Assembly (NCBI GenBank): GCA_050946255.1
Contig: JBMNUL010000005.1
Location: 1 to 44,395, forward strand
From: JBMNUL01 sp050946255
GTDB taxonomy: Bacteria > Actinomycetota > Coriobacteriia > Coriobacteriales > CADBOM01
Length of the DNA stretch: 44,395 nt
Direction: 5' to 3'
Part shown: piece by piece, positions 26,420 through 35,415 of the stretch
Numbering within the stretch: position 1 is the stretch's first letter
Layout of the letters: each line of letters opens with the position of its first letter
Program-made: the position numbers and the translations under genes
Notes under the pieces: model-generated
Databases searched by the model: none
Told to the model about the DNA's origin: nothing
Seen by the model: the letters and a program-made list of their open reading frames with translations, nothing else

Positions 26420-26843
26420 CAGCTGACGATGTCGTTAGTAGTTCGCCGTCCACAGACATCGGGAGAAAAATTTTTTCTCGAAAATTTCCCCTACCAAATA
26501 TGGCCTCCCTTCTCAGAACCGAGGGGAAAGCGCGGCACAGATTGCGTCGATGTTCACGTTCCAGAACCCCGTTAACCAAAACTTAATAAAAATTATCAAG
26601 TATTTTTCTATTGCATCGGAAGTTTTTCTGATATACCATATTTATTGCATCGAGGGAGGCTGAACCACAACATATAGTGTTGTTTGTGGTGAAACGCAAA
26701 TAAACCGCAAAGCAGCTCGCCCATGATGTGCAATGGTTTCAAGAGAGAAGGCAAGCGCAACCAAGCGCTTGAGTTCTTTTTGCTCAAACGGTGTTCAAAC
26801 GGCAACAAAACGTACTTTAAACGACAGCTGGGAGGAAATGGAA
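26420..26843 (+). promoter_or_regulatory. nrdD upstream region with NrdR-like box
   Basis: This 424-base AT-rich region lies between rsgA and nrdD. ACAACATATAGTGTTG (26667-26682) matches the NrdR box, a 16-base near-palindrome with an ATATA centre, used to repress ribonucleotide reductases. A second, poor candidate (CATATTTATTG, about 26637-26647) lies 34 bases upstream; paired NrdR boxes are usually 31-32 apart. TTGCATCG is repeated at 26611 and 26645. GAGAAAAATTTTTTCTC (26463-26479) is a perfect AT-rich palindrome just after rsgA, without a U-tract. No gene was seen here. Confidence 0.5.
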
Positions 26844-29207
26844 ATGCAGGAGAACGAAGTGCACGCCAGCACTAAAACGAGTTCTATCGATACCATTATC
26901 AAGAGGGATGGTCGCGCCGCGGCATTCGACGAGACCAAGATCACCGATGCGATTGACAAGGCTTTCATCGCTTCTGGAAACCTCAACGGCAGGGCAACTG
27001 CCGAGAACCTCGCCGACCAGGTTGTCGCCAAGATCGAGAACGGGGCCATCGAGGGCACCCCGACAGTCGAGGGAGTGCAGGACCTCGTCGAGGAAGTCCT
27101 CATCGAGAACGGATTCGTGCAGACCGCGAAGCGCTACATCCGTTACCGCGACGAGCGCAGCCGTATCCGCGAGTCCAACACCAGTCTGATGAAGACGTTG
27201 GACGAGATTACCTCTACTCATGCTGCCGATTCGAACATCAAGCGCGAGAACGCCAACATCAACGCCGACACCGCAATGGGCACGATGCTCAAGTATGGTT
27301 CGGAGTCCGCGAAGAAGTACTACGAGATGAAGGTCCTCGCACCTGAGTTCTCGAAGGCCCACATCGAGGGTGATATCCACATCCACGACCTCGACTTCTA
27401 CACGCTGACCACGACCTGCACCCAGATCGACATCATCAAGCTCTTCAAGGGCGGCTTCTCGACCGGTCACGGCGTCCTTCGCGAGCCCAACTCCATCACG
27501 AGCTATTCGGCTCTCGCCTGCATCGCCATCCAGTCTAATCAGAACGACCAGCATGGTGGCCAGTCGATCACCAATTTCGACTACGGCATGGCAATCGGCG
27601 TTCGCAAGACCTACAAGAGCAAGTACAAGAAGAACCTTGCTGCGGCATTCGACCTCCTCGCAGACCTCGAGGATGCCAACGACAGGATTTCCGGCATCGT
27701 GGACGAGGTAATCGAGCAGACCGGCAAGTGGCCTTCGCTCAAGACCGACCCCGAGTACGAAGAGGCCGAGAAGAAGATCCTGATGGAAGAGCTCGGATGC
27801 GATGAGGCATTGGTTGACAAGGCTCAGTCCTACGCAGTGCGCGCTGCCGAGAAGGACACCGACAGGGCAACCTACCAGGCAATGGAGGCCTTCATCCACA
27901 ACCTCAACACGATGCACTCCCGCGCTGGTGCCCAGACCCCGTTCTCCTCGATCAACTACGGCATGGACACCTCTCCCGAGGGCCGCATGGTCATGCGCAA
28001 CATCCTGCTCGCGACCGAGGCTGGCCTCGGCCATGGCGAGACGCCGATCTTCCCGATTCAGATCTTCCGCGTGAAGGAGGGAATCAACTTCAATCCCGGC
28101 GAGCCCAACTATGACCTGTTCAAGCTGGCCATCAGGTGCTCTGCCAAGAGGCTGTTCCCCAACTTCTCGTTCCAGGATGCCCCGTTCAACTTGCAGTACT
28201 ACAAGGGAACCCCTGAGACCGAGATCGCCTACATGGGATGCCGCACACGCGTTATCGGAAACGTTTACGACAAGGCAAAGGAGATCACCCCTGGTCGTGG
28301 AAACCTCTCGTTCACCTCGATCAACCTGCCGCGCCTCGGCATCAGGAGCAAGGGCGATGTGGAGCTGTTCTTCGAGCTGCTCGACAACAAACTGGACCTC
28401 TGCTGCAGGCAGCTGCTCGAGAGGTTCGAGATCCAGTGCCGCAAAAAGGTATACAATGCCCCGTTCCTCATGGGGCAGGGCGTGTGGATCGACTCCGACA
28501 AGCTCGCTTGGGACGACGAGCAACGCGAGGTATTGAAGCACGGCACCCTGTCCGTTGGATTCATCGGGTTGGCCGAGACCCTGGTCGCCCTCATCGGCGA
28601 GCATCATGGCCAGAGCGAGAGGGCGCAGAACCTCGGACTCGAGATCGTTGGCTACATGCGCGACTACATGGACAAGATGAGCCAGAAGATGCACCTCAAC
28701 TTCACGCTGCTGGCCACCCCGGCCGAGGGGCTTTCTGGACGCTTCGTCAAGATGGACCGCGAGCGTTATGGGAAGATCCCAGGAGTCACCGACCGCGACT
28801 ACTACACCAACAGCTTCCATGTGCCCGTGTACTACAACATCTCGGCATTCGACAAGCTGTCCATCGAGGCTCCGTATCATGCGCTCACCAACGCCGGCCA
28901 CATCAGCTATGTCGAGCTCGATGGCGACCCGCTGGAAAACCTCGAGGCATTCGAGGCAGTCGTCCGCCACATGCACGATGTCGGGATCGGCTACGGTTCG
29001 ATCAACCATCCTGTGGACCGCGACCCGGTTTGCGGATACAACGGAATCATCGGAGACGTCTGCCCCAAGTGCGGCCGTCGAGAGGATGAGGGTGGCCCGA
29101 AGTTCGAGCGCATCCGCCGCATCACCGGATATCTGGTCGGCACGCTTGACAGGTTCAACGACGGCAAGCGTGCAGAGGAGCGCGACAGGGTCAAGCACAG
29201 CCTCTAA
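26844..29207 (+). CDS. nrdD: Anaerobic (class III) ribonucleoside-triphosphate reductase
   Basis: A 787-residue glycyl-radical enzyme that makes dNTPs without oxygen. An ATP-cone (about 14-105, beginning I-K-R-D-G-R-A-A-A-F-D) senses dATP/ATP. The catalytic barrel follows. The glycyl-radical loop near the end reads R-R-I-T-G762-Y. A zinc region just before it has V-C-G-Y-N-G and C-P-K-C; the position two before that first V-C, where many relatives have Cys, is Asp, so three Cys ligands are visible. Start ATG 26844 has GGGAGG eight bases ahead; ATG 26838 is too close and the longer frame lacks a site. It pairs with NrdG downstream. Confidence 0.96.
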   Translation: MQENEVHASTKTSSIDTIIKRDGRAAAFDETKITDAIDKAFIASGNLNGRATAENLADQVVAKIENGAIEGTPTVEGVQDLVEEVLIENGFVQTAKRYIRYRDERSRIRESNTSLMKTLDEITSTHAADSNIKRENANINADTAMGTMLKYGSESAKKYYEMKVLAPEFSKAHIEGDIHIHDLDFYTLTTTCTQIDIIKLFKGGFSTGHGVLREPNSITSYSALACIAIQSNQNDQHGGQSITNFDYGMAIGVRKTYKSKYKKNLAAAFDLLADLEDANDRISGIVDEVIEQTGKWPSLKTDPEYEEAEKKILMEELGCDEALVDKAQSYAVRAAEKDTDRATYQAMEAFIHNLNTMHSRAGAQTPFSSINYGMDTSPEGRMVMRNILLATEAGLGHGETPIFPIQIFRVKEGINFNPGEPNYDLFKLAIRCSAKRLFPNFSFQDAPFNLQYYKGTPETEIAYMGCRTRVIGNVYDKAKEITPGRGNLSFTSINLPRLGIRSKGDVELFFELLDNKLDLCCRQLLERFEIQCRKKVYNAPFLMGQGVWIDSDKLAWDDEQREVLKHGTLSVGFIGLAETLVALIGEHHGQSERAQNLGLEIVGYMRDYMDKMSQKMHLNFTLLATPAEGLSGRFVKMDRERYGKIPGVTDRDYYTNSFHVPVYYNISAFDKLSIEAPYHALTNAGHISYVELDGDPLENLEAFEAVVRHMHDVGIGYGSINHPVDRDPVCGYNGIIGDVCPKCGRREDEGGPKFERIRRITGYLVGTLDRFNDGKRAEERDRVKHSL

Positions 29208-29352
29208 TCGCACGTGCGAAAGAGATTGTGCCCGGAGGCCTTCATTTGGGGAAGCTTCCTCAAGACGAGGCAGAATTGAGCTCTGGGAACCGAGCTGTTG
29301 CGGGCGAGCCGATGTCCGTGCAAAATGAATCGGCTTGAGATGATTCGAAATG

Positions 29353-29384
29353 TGGAGGCGGGGTCTATCGGGGCCTCGCCTCCA
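29353..29384 (+). other. GC-rich hairpin between nrdD and nrdG
   Basis: TGGAGGCGGGG (29353-29363) pairs with CCTCGCCTCCA (29374-29384), eleven pairs with one G-U and a 10-base loop. No U-tract follows, so a role in mRNA stability or partial attenuation fits better than termination. It ends 38 bases before nrdG. Confidence 0.5.
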
Positions 29385-29421
29385 TTGGCGATATGGACTG
29401 GAAACTGGGATAGGAGAACAT

Positions 29422-29922
29422 ATGAAGTTCAGGCTCGCTGGTACCGTCAACGATTCGATAGTGGATGGGCCTGGAATCAGGTACAGCGTGTTCGTGCAGG
29501 GCTGCACGCACAAATGCCCGGGTTGTCAGAACCCGCAGACTCACGACCCTGCTGGCGGAAAGGAAGCGGACACCGATGACCTGTTGGTCGAAATCTCCAA
29601 GAACCCGCTGTTAAAGGGGATAACCCTGTCTGGCGGCGAGCCGTTCGAGCAGCCCCTTCCAATGATCGACCTTTGCGAGAAGGTCCGTGAGAAAGGGCTC
29701 GATGTCTGGGGCTATACCGGGTATCTTTACGAGGACATCGCGTCTGGGAAGCTGGGGGATGATGCGCGAAGGCTCCTGGAGCTCTGCGACGTGCTGGTCG
29801 ATGGTCCGTTCGTGGAGTCTCAGAAGTCGATGTCGCTGCATTGGCGGGGCTCTGCAAACCAGAGGGTGATCGATGTCCCCAAATCGCTCGAGACCGGGGA
29901 GGTCGTTTTGCGCGAGTCTTAA
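29422..29922 (+). CDS. nrdG: Anaerobic ribonucleotide reductase activase (radical SAM)
   Basis: 166 residues. The radical-SAM cluster motif is C28-T-H-K-C32-P-G-C35, followed by T-L-S-G-G-E-P-F-E-Q (SAM-binding G-G-E) and W-G-Y-T-G-Y. It uses a 4Fe-4S cluster and S-adenosylmethionine to form the glycyl radical on NrdD. Start ATG 29422 has AGGAG five bases ahead; an upstream frame from 29350 overlaps the hairpin. The D-S-I-V-D-G-P-G-I-R motif at the start is the NrdG hallmark. Confidence 0.96.
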   Translation: MKFRLAGTVNDSIVDGPGIRYSVFVQGCTHKCPGCQNPQTHDPAGGKEADTDDLLVEISKNPLLKGITLSGGEPFEQPLPMIDLCEKVREKGLDVWGYTGYLYEDIASGKLGDDARRLLELCDVLVDGPFVESQKSMSLHWRGSANQRVIDVPKSLETGEVVLRES

Positions 29923-30129
29923 AGAGAGCTCGCGCGGTTTCGGCCGTCTCGGGCCGCTGAGGGCTTGCTTCTAACTGGCGATGATTGCGATGCTGCGGCT
30001 TATGAAAATAACTCTGTGGACTCCCAACTTCTTGATGAAAATACGTAAGTCTGATTTTGCCTATTCCTGCAGATGGGTTATTATTCTCGAAAAGGATGGC
30101 AATGCCACCTGATTTTCGGGAGAGAGCAA

Positions 30130-30819
30130 GTGGGAAAAAGCAGGATAGACGACCTCACTGTGGTAATTCAAGCTGGAGGGGAGTCCAAGCGCATGGGCAC
30201 CTCCAAGGCACTTGTGACCTTTCTCGGCGCGCCCCTCATCATGCGTGGGATAAACAGGCTGTATCCGATTTGCGATGAAATGTTGATCACGACCAACGAG
30301 CCCGAGAAGATGGGATTCCTAGACTCGTATGTCGAGGCCGGCAGGCTAAGGCTCTGCACTGACGGAACAGGTCAACGCGGTGCTCTAATAGGGATGCGAA
30401 CCGCTCTTTCCAACTCGAAGAACCCATATGTTGCCATGGTGGCATGTGACATGGTCTTTCCGTCGGCATCCCTGATCACCTATCTACACGATGTGCTGGT
30501 GGAAACTGGTGCCGACATCGCAGTTCCAAGAACAAAGTTCGGGTACGAGCCCTTCCATGCTGTCTATAGAAAAGATACCTGTCTCCCAGTTGTCGAGGAA
30601 ATGCTGGAAAAAGGGGAGATCAAGGCCACCAGCTGGTTCAATAGGGTAAAAACCATTGAAGTCGGGCATGACAAGATTGCCGAGATTCACCCGAGGGGTG
30701 CAGCTTTCATCAACGTCAACACCCCGGACAAGCTCCATGAGGTCGAGCAACGCATCCTCACAGAGGGAATGACCAGCGCCGCAGATGACATTCTCGTCGA
30801 TAGCGAGAAAGAGGAATAG
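30130..30819 (+). CDS. MobA-like molybdenum cofactor nucleotidyltransferase
   Basis: A 229-residue GT-A-fold nucleotidyltransferase. The nucleotide loop is well kept: Q-A-G-G-E-S-K-R-M-G-T-S-K (14-26). The metal site is V-A-C-D107-M-V. After it come F-G-Y-E-P-F-H-A-V-Y, which resembles the MobA E-P-L-x-A-x-Y segment, and N-V-N-T-P near the end. MobA links GMP to molybdopterin for enzymes such as DMSO and nitrate reductases. GTG 30130 is preferred, with GGGAG seven bases ahead. No molybdoenzyme gene is adjacent. The contrast with the degenerate domain at 3534-4661 is useful: this one looks active. Confidence 0.85.
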   Translation: MGKSRIDDLTVVIQAGGESKRMGTSKALVTFLGAPLIMRGINRLYPICDEMLITTNEPEKMGFLDSYVEAGRLRLCTDGTGQRGALIGMRTALSNSKNPYVAMVACDMVFPSASLITYLHDVLVETGADIAVPRTKFGYEPFHAVYRKDTCLPVVEEMLEKGEIKATSWFNRVKTIEVGHDKIAEIHPRGAAFINVNTPDKLHEVEQRILTEGMTSAADDILVDSEKEE

Positions 30820-31151
30820 CGGGCAGAGCTCGGACAATTGCGCTGATGCCTGCTGCACCGCGATGGCTCCCGTTTGGATGAACACCTTGCTGGGTTGATT
30901 CCCGCGAACTGAGTTATTGCACCGCTTCGGTTCAACTGTTGGCGGCTGCCGCCCTTTTCTCTGCAGGGTTATTGCACCGCTTCGGTTCAACTATTGATGG
31001 CCGCCGCACTTTTCTCTGTTTTGATTTCGTTCAGATCTCACTTGAGTCCTGCTTTTATCTCGTTTTGCCTTTTCCTGGTTCTCATTTGGTTTTTCCAAGA
31101 CGTCCGTTTAGATTTGGCGTTCACACTCTCAGCTGAGAGAGGGTGAAGCGC
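30820..31151. other. Gene-free region before the Tad locus
   Basis: This 332-base gap holds the 55-bp duplication described separately and then T-rich DNA up to the cpaB ribosome site. It should include the Tad promoter, but no hexamer pair is convincing. A CTTGAGT (31041-31047) equal to half a HAIR site has no partner. Confidence 0.5.
30913..31020. repeat. 55-bp tandem duplication with internal palindrome, upstream of the Tad locus
   Basis: Copy 1 is 30913-30967 and copy 2 is 30968-31020. The first 25 bases are identical and about nine in ten match over 51. Each copy starts GTTA then TTGCACCGCTTCGGTTCAA, itself an imperfect palindrome (ACCG-CTT-CGGT core). Each ends with CCTTTTCTCT or ACTTTTCTCT behind a GC-rich stretch; in copy 1 GGCGG-CTG-CCGCC can form a small hairpin before CTTTTCTCT. 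It may be a duplicated terminator-like or operator element. Confidence 0.7.
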
Positions 31152-31859
31152 ATGAAGGTCCTTGCGAGAAAGCGGCTTCTTGCTGGTGTGATCTGCGGGG
31201 TAGTCGCGGCAGTACTTGTGTTTCTCTATGTTTCCGACGTGCGCGCACAGGCGATGTCCGTACGTGAGGATGCCATAGAGGAATACGGGGGAGAGACGGC
31301 GGAAGTCTGCGTTGCCAGCCATGATATTGCCGCGGGGCAGACGCTATCAGAATCCGACGTCTCCATGAAGACTTGGGTAGTGGATCTTCTGCCAGAAGGC
31401 GCTGCAACAGATGCGTCGAATGTCGTGGGGGAGACGGCTTCCGTTCCAATTTACGCAAACGAACCGATATTGACTTCCAAGCTCGGAGACCCAGGGTCGA
31501 TGATGTCTGTCCCTGATGGCCTTTGCGCTGTGACGGTTCCCTCCGAAGATGTCAATGCGGTTGGAGGTGCAATCAGGAGCGGGAGCCTGGTGAACGTCTA
31601 CGCCTCCGATTCATCCTCGGTTCGTCTTCTGGGCGAGAACATCTTGGTTCTCGAGACTTCAAACTCGACTTCTAGTTCCGAGAACTCTCAAGCCGTGTTC
31701 GGAGACGTTTCGAACAGGTCCTCCATATCTTGGGTGACGCTTGCAGTAACCCCGGAATCTGTGGAGGAGCTCATATCGGCATCTCGCAAAGACGATCTCT
31801 ATCTGGTTCTTCCTGGTTCAAGTGCAGGCTCCGAGAATTCGGCGGAAGAGGGCGAGTAG
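31152..31859 (+). CDS. cpaB: Tad pilus assembly protein CpaB/RcpC (SAF domain)
   Basis: 235 residues. One N-terminal membrane helix (about 9-28) anchors an extracytoplasmic protein whose SAF domain (about 50-110) reads V-C-V-A-S-H-D-I-A-A-G-Q-T-L, and the RcpC/CpaB core follows to about 220. The last residues are Ser/Glu-rich. In other bacteria CpaB works in the periplasm with the secretin. Here, in a presumed monoderm, it would face the cell wall. ATG 31152 has GAGGG eight bases ahead; GTG 31143 sits too close to it. First gene of the Tad transcript. Confidence 0.85.
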   Translation: MKVLARKRLLAGVICGVVAAVLVFLYVSDVRAQAMSVREDAIEEYGGETAEVCVASHDIAAGQTLSESDVSMKTWVVDLLPEGAATDASNVVGETASVPIYANEPILTSKLGDPGSMMSVPDGLCAVTVPSEDVNAVGGAIRSGSLVNVYASDSSSVRLLGENILVLETSNSTSSSENSQAVFGDVSNRSSISWVTLAVTPESVEELISASRKDDLYLVLPGSSAGSENSAEEGE

Positions 31860-31860
31860 G

Positions 31861-33093
31861 GTGAGAATCGATATCCCAGACGGATCTTTGTGCTGCGGGG
31901 TTTCACCAGAGAGCTTGAAGGAGCTGGGGAGAGGTGCCGTGATATTTCCCGCTGGCGAGCCCTTCAGGAATGCTCTGCTCCACGAGCCGGAATCAACCCC
32001 TGCCCTCGTTGGCGAGTCCATTCCCGATGTAGCACCGGTCAACTTGATATCGGCAATCAAGGTGGATTGCCCCGGGAGGACTGTCTATGCAGTGCGGGGG
32101 CAAGAAGGCTCGCGGGTTCTCGATAATGCGCTCGAGGCCGGGGCAGACTCAGTCATCGATATATTGGAGACAAGTGCGGTGGGGGAAATTCCAACTGCGT
32201 TTTCAGCAGAAATGAAAGTCCAGTCAAAATTCCGAGGATCGAGCGAGGAGGTGGGGTTTGAGCCTAGGGAGCATAAGGCGATATGCATATGCTTTGTCTC
32301 CGGTAGGGGCGGAGTGGGGAAGTCCACACTTTCAGTGTTCATGGCCCTGGCGGCTAACAAATTCGGGCTCAGGTCAGCTCTGATCGACCTGGATTCGCAA
32401 TTCGGGGACCTGAATTTTCAATGCTGTGAAGACCCGTATTTCGAGGCTTTTGGAGTTTGTCCAGGGGACCTTTCCGTTGAAGGTGGTTTGGATTTCGTCC
32501 CAAACGGAAAGATCGCATTGGTTTACTCCAGCGCCCGACCTGAATATTCAGAGTCTGTCAATGACGATCTCCACAGGATTTTGCGGCTGGCAAGGGAAAA
32601 GCTCGACGTGGTGATTGTGAACACAGGTGCGAATTGGACCGAGTCACTCGCAGATGCCGTGGAGGAGAGCGATGTGACAATCTTCGTCATGGACGGCAGG
32701 GTTACTTCTGTTCGCGGCGCAAAGTCGGCAAGCGAGCTCTGCATGAGGATGGGCATTCCTTCTTCCAAGTTTCTCTTTGCAATGAACAGGTATTCCCCCA
32801 AGGCGCTCATCAGCTCTTATGATTGCGCGCTGACGATTGGGGTGGATGAGGTCCTCGAGGTAATGGATGGAGGGGAAGCTGTCGGCGAGGCCATGTCCCT
32901 TGGAGTTCCCTCTTCTTTGATCGAGGATTCGAATCCCATGCTTGCCTCAATAGACGAGATGCTGACGGCGATTTTGGAGAGATTCGGCGTCGTGGTGTAC
33001 GTGGAACTAGCGGGGAAGCCCGGAAAGGTAAAGCAGAGAAGGATGCCGGGTAGGAGGAGGAGCAAGAATGTCGCTGCTAGACAGGGTAGATAG
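31861..33093 (+). CDS. tadZ: Tad pilus localisation ATPase TadZ/CpaE-like
   Basis: A 410-residue MinD/ParA-type ATPase with an N-terminal extension. Residues 1-135 match the place of the atypical receiver domain of TadZ, with no phospho-acceptor motif seen. The deviant Walker A is S-G-R-G-G-V-G-K-S-T (147-156), followed by A-L-I-D-L-D-S-Q-F-G-D. These proteins place the pilus machine in the cell. Start GTG 31861 follows the cpaB stop by one base, with GAGGG eight bases ahead. Its end overlaps tadA by 26 bases. Confidence 0.85.
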   Translation: MRIDIPDGSLCCGVSPESLKELGRGAVIFPAGEPFRNALLHEPESTPALVGESIPDVAPVNLISAIKVDCPGRTVYAVRGQEGSRVLDNALEAGADSVIDILETSAVGEIPTAFSAEMKVQSKFRGSSEEVGFEPREHKAICICFVSGRGGVGKSTLSVFMALAANKFGLRSALIDLDSQFGDLNFQCCEDPYFEAFGVCPGDLSVEGGLDFVPNGKIALVYSSARPEYSESVNDDLHRILRLAREKLDVVIVNTGANWTESLADAVEESDVTIFVMDGRVTSVRGAKSASELCMRMGIPSSKFLFAMNRYSPKALISSYDCALTIGVDEVLEVMDGGEAVGEAMSLGVPSSLIEDSNPMLASIDEMLTAILERFGVVVYVELAGKPGKVKQRRMPGRRRSKNVAARQGR

Positions 33094-34318
33094 CAATATT
33101 CCCGACAATGTGACAATGGCGTCCTCATCCAGGGAAGAGAACGAGCTCTGCGATGAGATGAGGGGAAAACTCTATTCCCAGCTTCCCAGCAGCGTTATCG
33201 CCGGTTTGGTTTCAAGGAACCTCGAGCTCGCCTCAAGAGAGGTGAGCGGGACCCTCGAGCTGATCATGCGCTCGTCTGAGTACCGATGGATTGACGAATC
33301 GGAGAAATCCCGGATCGCCAGGCGAGTGATGGACATGGTGCTCGGACTTGGGCCTTTGCAGCCTCTGATGAACGATACCGAGGTTACTGAGATCATGGCG
33401 AACGGACCCGAGAAGATCTTCTTCGAGAAGAACGGGGTGCTGCACGAGTTCGATGAGACCTTCGAGAGCGTGGATCAGATGCGCTCCGTTATCGACAAGA
33501 TACTCGGTCCCGTGGGACGCAGAGTTGATGAGCAGAGCCCGATGGTGAGCGCAAGGTTGCCTGGAGGTCACAGGGCGAACATCGTGATATCCCCGCTCGC
33601 ATTGGACGGTCCTTACATCACGATCAGGAAATTCCGAGAGCGAATGTTCACCATGGACGAGCTCGTGGATTCAGGAACCCTCGACAGGCGTCTGGCCGAT
33701 TATCTGGTAGATGCGGTCGTGTCCAGGAGGAACATCGCGGTCTCAGGTGGAACTGGCAGTGGGAAGACGACTTTCCTGAATGCCCTATCCGGGGCGATTC
33801 CCAGCGGAGAACGCGTGATAACGATTGAGGATTCTGCCGAGTTGAGGTTCGACACCCATCCGCATGTCGTCAGGTTGGAGGCCCGTCCCGTGAACGTTGA
33901 GGGCAAGGGCGAGGTGACCATCAGAGATCTCGTCACCAATGCCCTGAGGATGAGGCCGGACAGGATCATCGTCGGTGAGTGCAGGGGAGCCGAGGCGCTT
34001 GATGTGCTTCAGGCCATGAACACCGGGCACGAGGGGTCCCTCACCACCCTGCACGCAAATTCGACCGAGGAGGTCATGGGCAGGTTGGTGGCGATGGTCA
34101 GGTTCGGGTCGGAGCTTCCGGTAGATGTCATCGAGGAACAGGTCTCCTCTGCCATAGACGTGATAGTTCATCTCAAGAGGATGAAGGATGGGAGGAGGAA
34201 GGTCGTCGAGGTCTCGGAGTATACCGGCAGCTCACGGTCCCGGGTCTTCTCAAAGGTAGCCGAATGGGATGAGAACGCAGGAGAGTACTCCTGGCTCAAC
34301 GGGAGATGTTCCAGATGA
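33068..34318 (+). CDS. tadA: Tad pilus extension/retraction ATPase TadA/CpaF
   Basis: A 416-residue secretion ATPase of the GspE/PilT superfamily. The N-terminal region (1-150) binds partners. The core has Walker A G-G-T-G-S-G-K-T-T (227-235), an Asp box with I-E-D (253-255), Walker B I-I-V-G-E-C-R-G (300-307) and a His box T-G-H-E-G-S-L-T-T-L-H (319-329). All catalytic parts are intact, so it should power pilus assembly (and retraction, as CpaF can do both). GAGGAGGAG lies ahead of ATG 33068. Confidence 0.95.
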   Translation: MSLLDRVDSNIPDNVTMASSSREENELCDEMRGKLYSQLPSSVIAGLVSRNLELASREVSGTLELIMRSSEYRWIDESEKSRIARRVMDMVLGLGPLQPLMNDTEVTEIMANGPEKIFFEKNGVLHEFDETFESVDQMRSVIDKILGPVGRRVDEQSPMVSARLPGGHRANIVISPLALDGPYITIRKFRERMFTMDELVDSGTLDRRLADYLVDAVVSRRNIAVSGGTGSGKTTFLNALSGAIPSGERVITIEDSAELRFDTHPHVVRLEARPVNVEGKGEVTIRDLVTNALRMRPDRIIVGECRGAEALDVLQAMNTGHEGSLTTLHANSTEEVMGRLVAMVRFGSELPVDVIEEQVSSAIDVIVHLKRMKDGRRKVVEVSEYTGSSRSRVFSKVAEWDENAGEYSWLNGRCSR

Positions 34319-35388
34319 CGGCATTGCTGGCCGTGGTTCTTGCGGGAGCCTGTGGTGTGTTGCTTGCGCCTCTTGCATTCGATTCTCTTGAGCATATGGC
34401 AAGAGCAGGGGAGTCGAGGGCAAGGTTGAGGGGAGACGGTCTGGCCTCAAGAGCCCGTTTCGGTGCTCCACGTTCTGAGGCAAGGGGCGTGGGAAGCAAG
34501 CACATGGGAAGCGCGGGCGAGCCCAAGGGAGGTGTTGCCAATTCGATCAAGGCGATATCCATTCAACTGATAGAGGGTGGGGTACCGGCTCTTTCAGGTA
34601 TTTCTCGCAGGTTGTTGGGTATTGAACCGGTTCGAAGGCACATGGAAGAGTTGAACGGCTATGCGCGGCGTCGCGGCGCAAGCTGCACTCCCAAGAGCGT
34701 CTGCGAGGCATGTCTTGTAGTTCTGGTTGTTATATCCATCCTGCTGTTCTTGCTGTCGGGGTCTGTTATCGCGGTTGTGGCCGTATTGGTTCTGTTGGTC
34801 GCCGCTGTCAGATTCGCGGTTTCATCCGATGAATCTGGGAACAGGAACAAAGTGCAGGAGACGATGCCAGAGGCATTGAGGGAAATCGGGGTCTGCTATT
34901 CCTCTGGGCTCACCCTTCTCCAATCGCTTGAGCAAGTGTCCTCTGATATCCCAGATCCCCTTGGTGGGTTACTGGAAGCGGCGGTGTTCGACCTCAAGGC
35001 CGGCAAGTCTGTTCCAGAGGCAATGGAGACCATGAGGGAGATCTCCAGGTCTGATGCAGTGGACTTCCTCAGCGTCACATTGGAGATACATCAGAAAACG
35101 GGAGGTCCTCTCCAGCCTCTCTTGGAAAGATCGGCGGATGCCGTGGAGAAGTCGCTGGAGCTGAGGAGGTTCCTGAGGGTCAATACCGCTCAGGCCCGCC
35201 TTTCCGCAAAGATCGTGACCTTGCTCCCCTTTGGGATATTTGCCGTCATGGCGCTGGTAAACGATTCCTATGCCGCATCTTTTCTGGAGTCCGGAGCTGG
35301 GATTGCGATGCTTCTAGTGGCCTGTGCAATGGATTTAGCAGGCGTTCTGCTCATACGGAAGATCTTGGGAGTGGGGAATAAGAGATAA
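34315..35388 (+). CDS. tadB: Tad pilus inner-membrane platform protein TadB
   Basis: 357 residues with an N-terminal membrane helix (1-20), a basic cytoplasmic stretch rich in Arg/Gly (about 35-70), a helix pair near 145-170, a T2SSF-type domain (about 190-320) and a last helix pair. The domain holds P-E-A-L-R-E-I-G and L-E-I-H-Q-K-T-G-G. ATG 34315 overlaps the tadA stop as ATGA; the alternative ATG 34306 sits on its own ribosome site. It forms the platform with TadC. Confidence 0.85.
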   Translation: MTALLAVVLAGACGVLLAPLAFDSLEHMARAGESRARLRGDGLASRARFGAPRSEARGVGSKHMGSAGEPKGGVANSIKAISIQLIEGGVPALSGISRRLLGIEPVRRHMEELNGYARRRGASCTPKSVCEACLVVLVVISILLFLLSGSVIAVVAVLVLLVAAVRFAVSSDESGNRNKVQETMPEALREIGVCYSSGLTLLQSLEQVSSDIPDPLGGLLEAAVFDLKAGKSVPEAMETMREISRSDAVDFLSVTLEIHQKTGGPLQPLLERSADAVEKSLELRRFLRVNTAQARLSAKIVTLLPFGIFAVMALVNDSYAASFLESGAGIAMLLVACAMDLAGVLLIRKILGVGNKR

Positions 35389-35415
35389 GGGGTTGTTTTA
35401 GTTGGGATAACGATT

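Noticed and set aside
26817..29513. Very long open frame (898 codons) antisense to nrdD
   Set aside because: It mirrors the strong codon bias of nrdD, has no ribosome site or recognisable domain, and the sense strand encodes a complete NrdD. Similar antisense frames over clpB and metF were rejected for the same reason.
29923..29985. Terminator after nrdG
   Set aside because: GCGG/CCGC and CGGCC/GGCCG pairs are possible, but no U-tract follows and alternative pairings compete.
31041..31047. CTTGAGT as an HspR operator before the Tad locus
   Set aside because: Only one half-site; the partner ACTCAAG seven bases later is absent.
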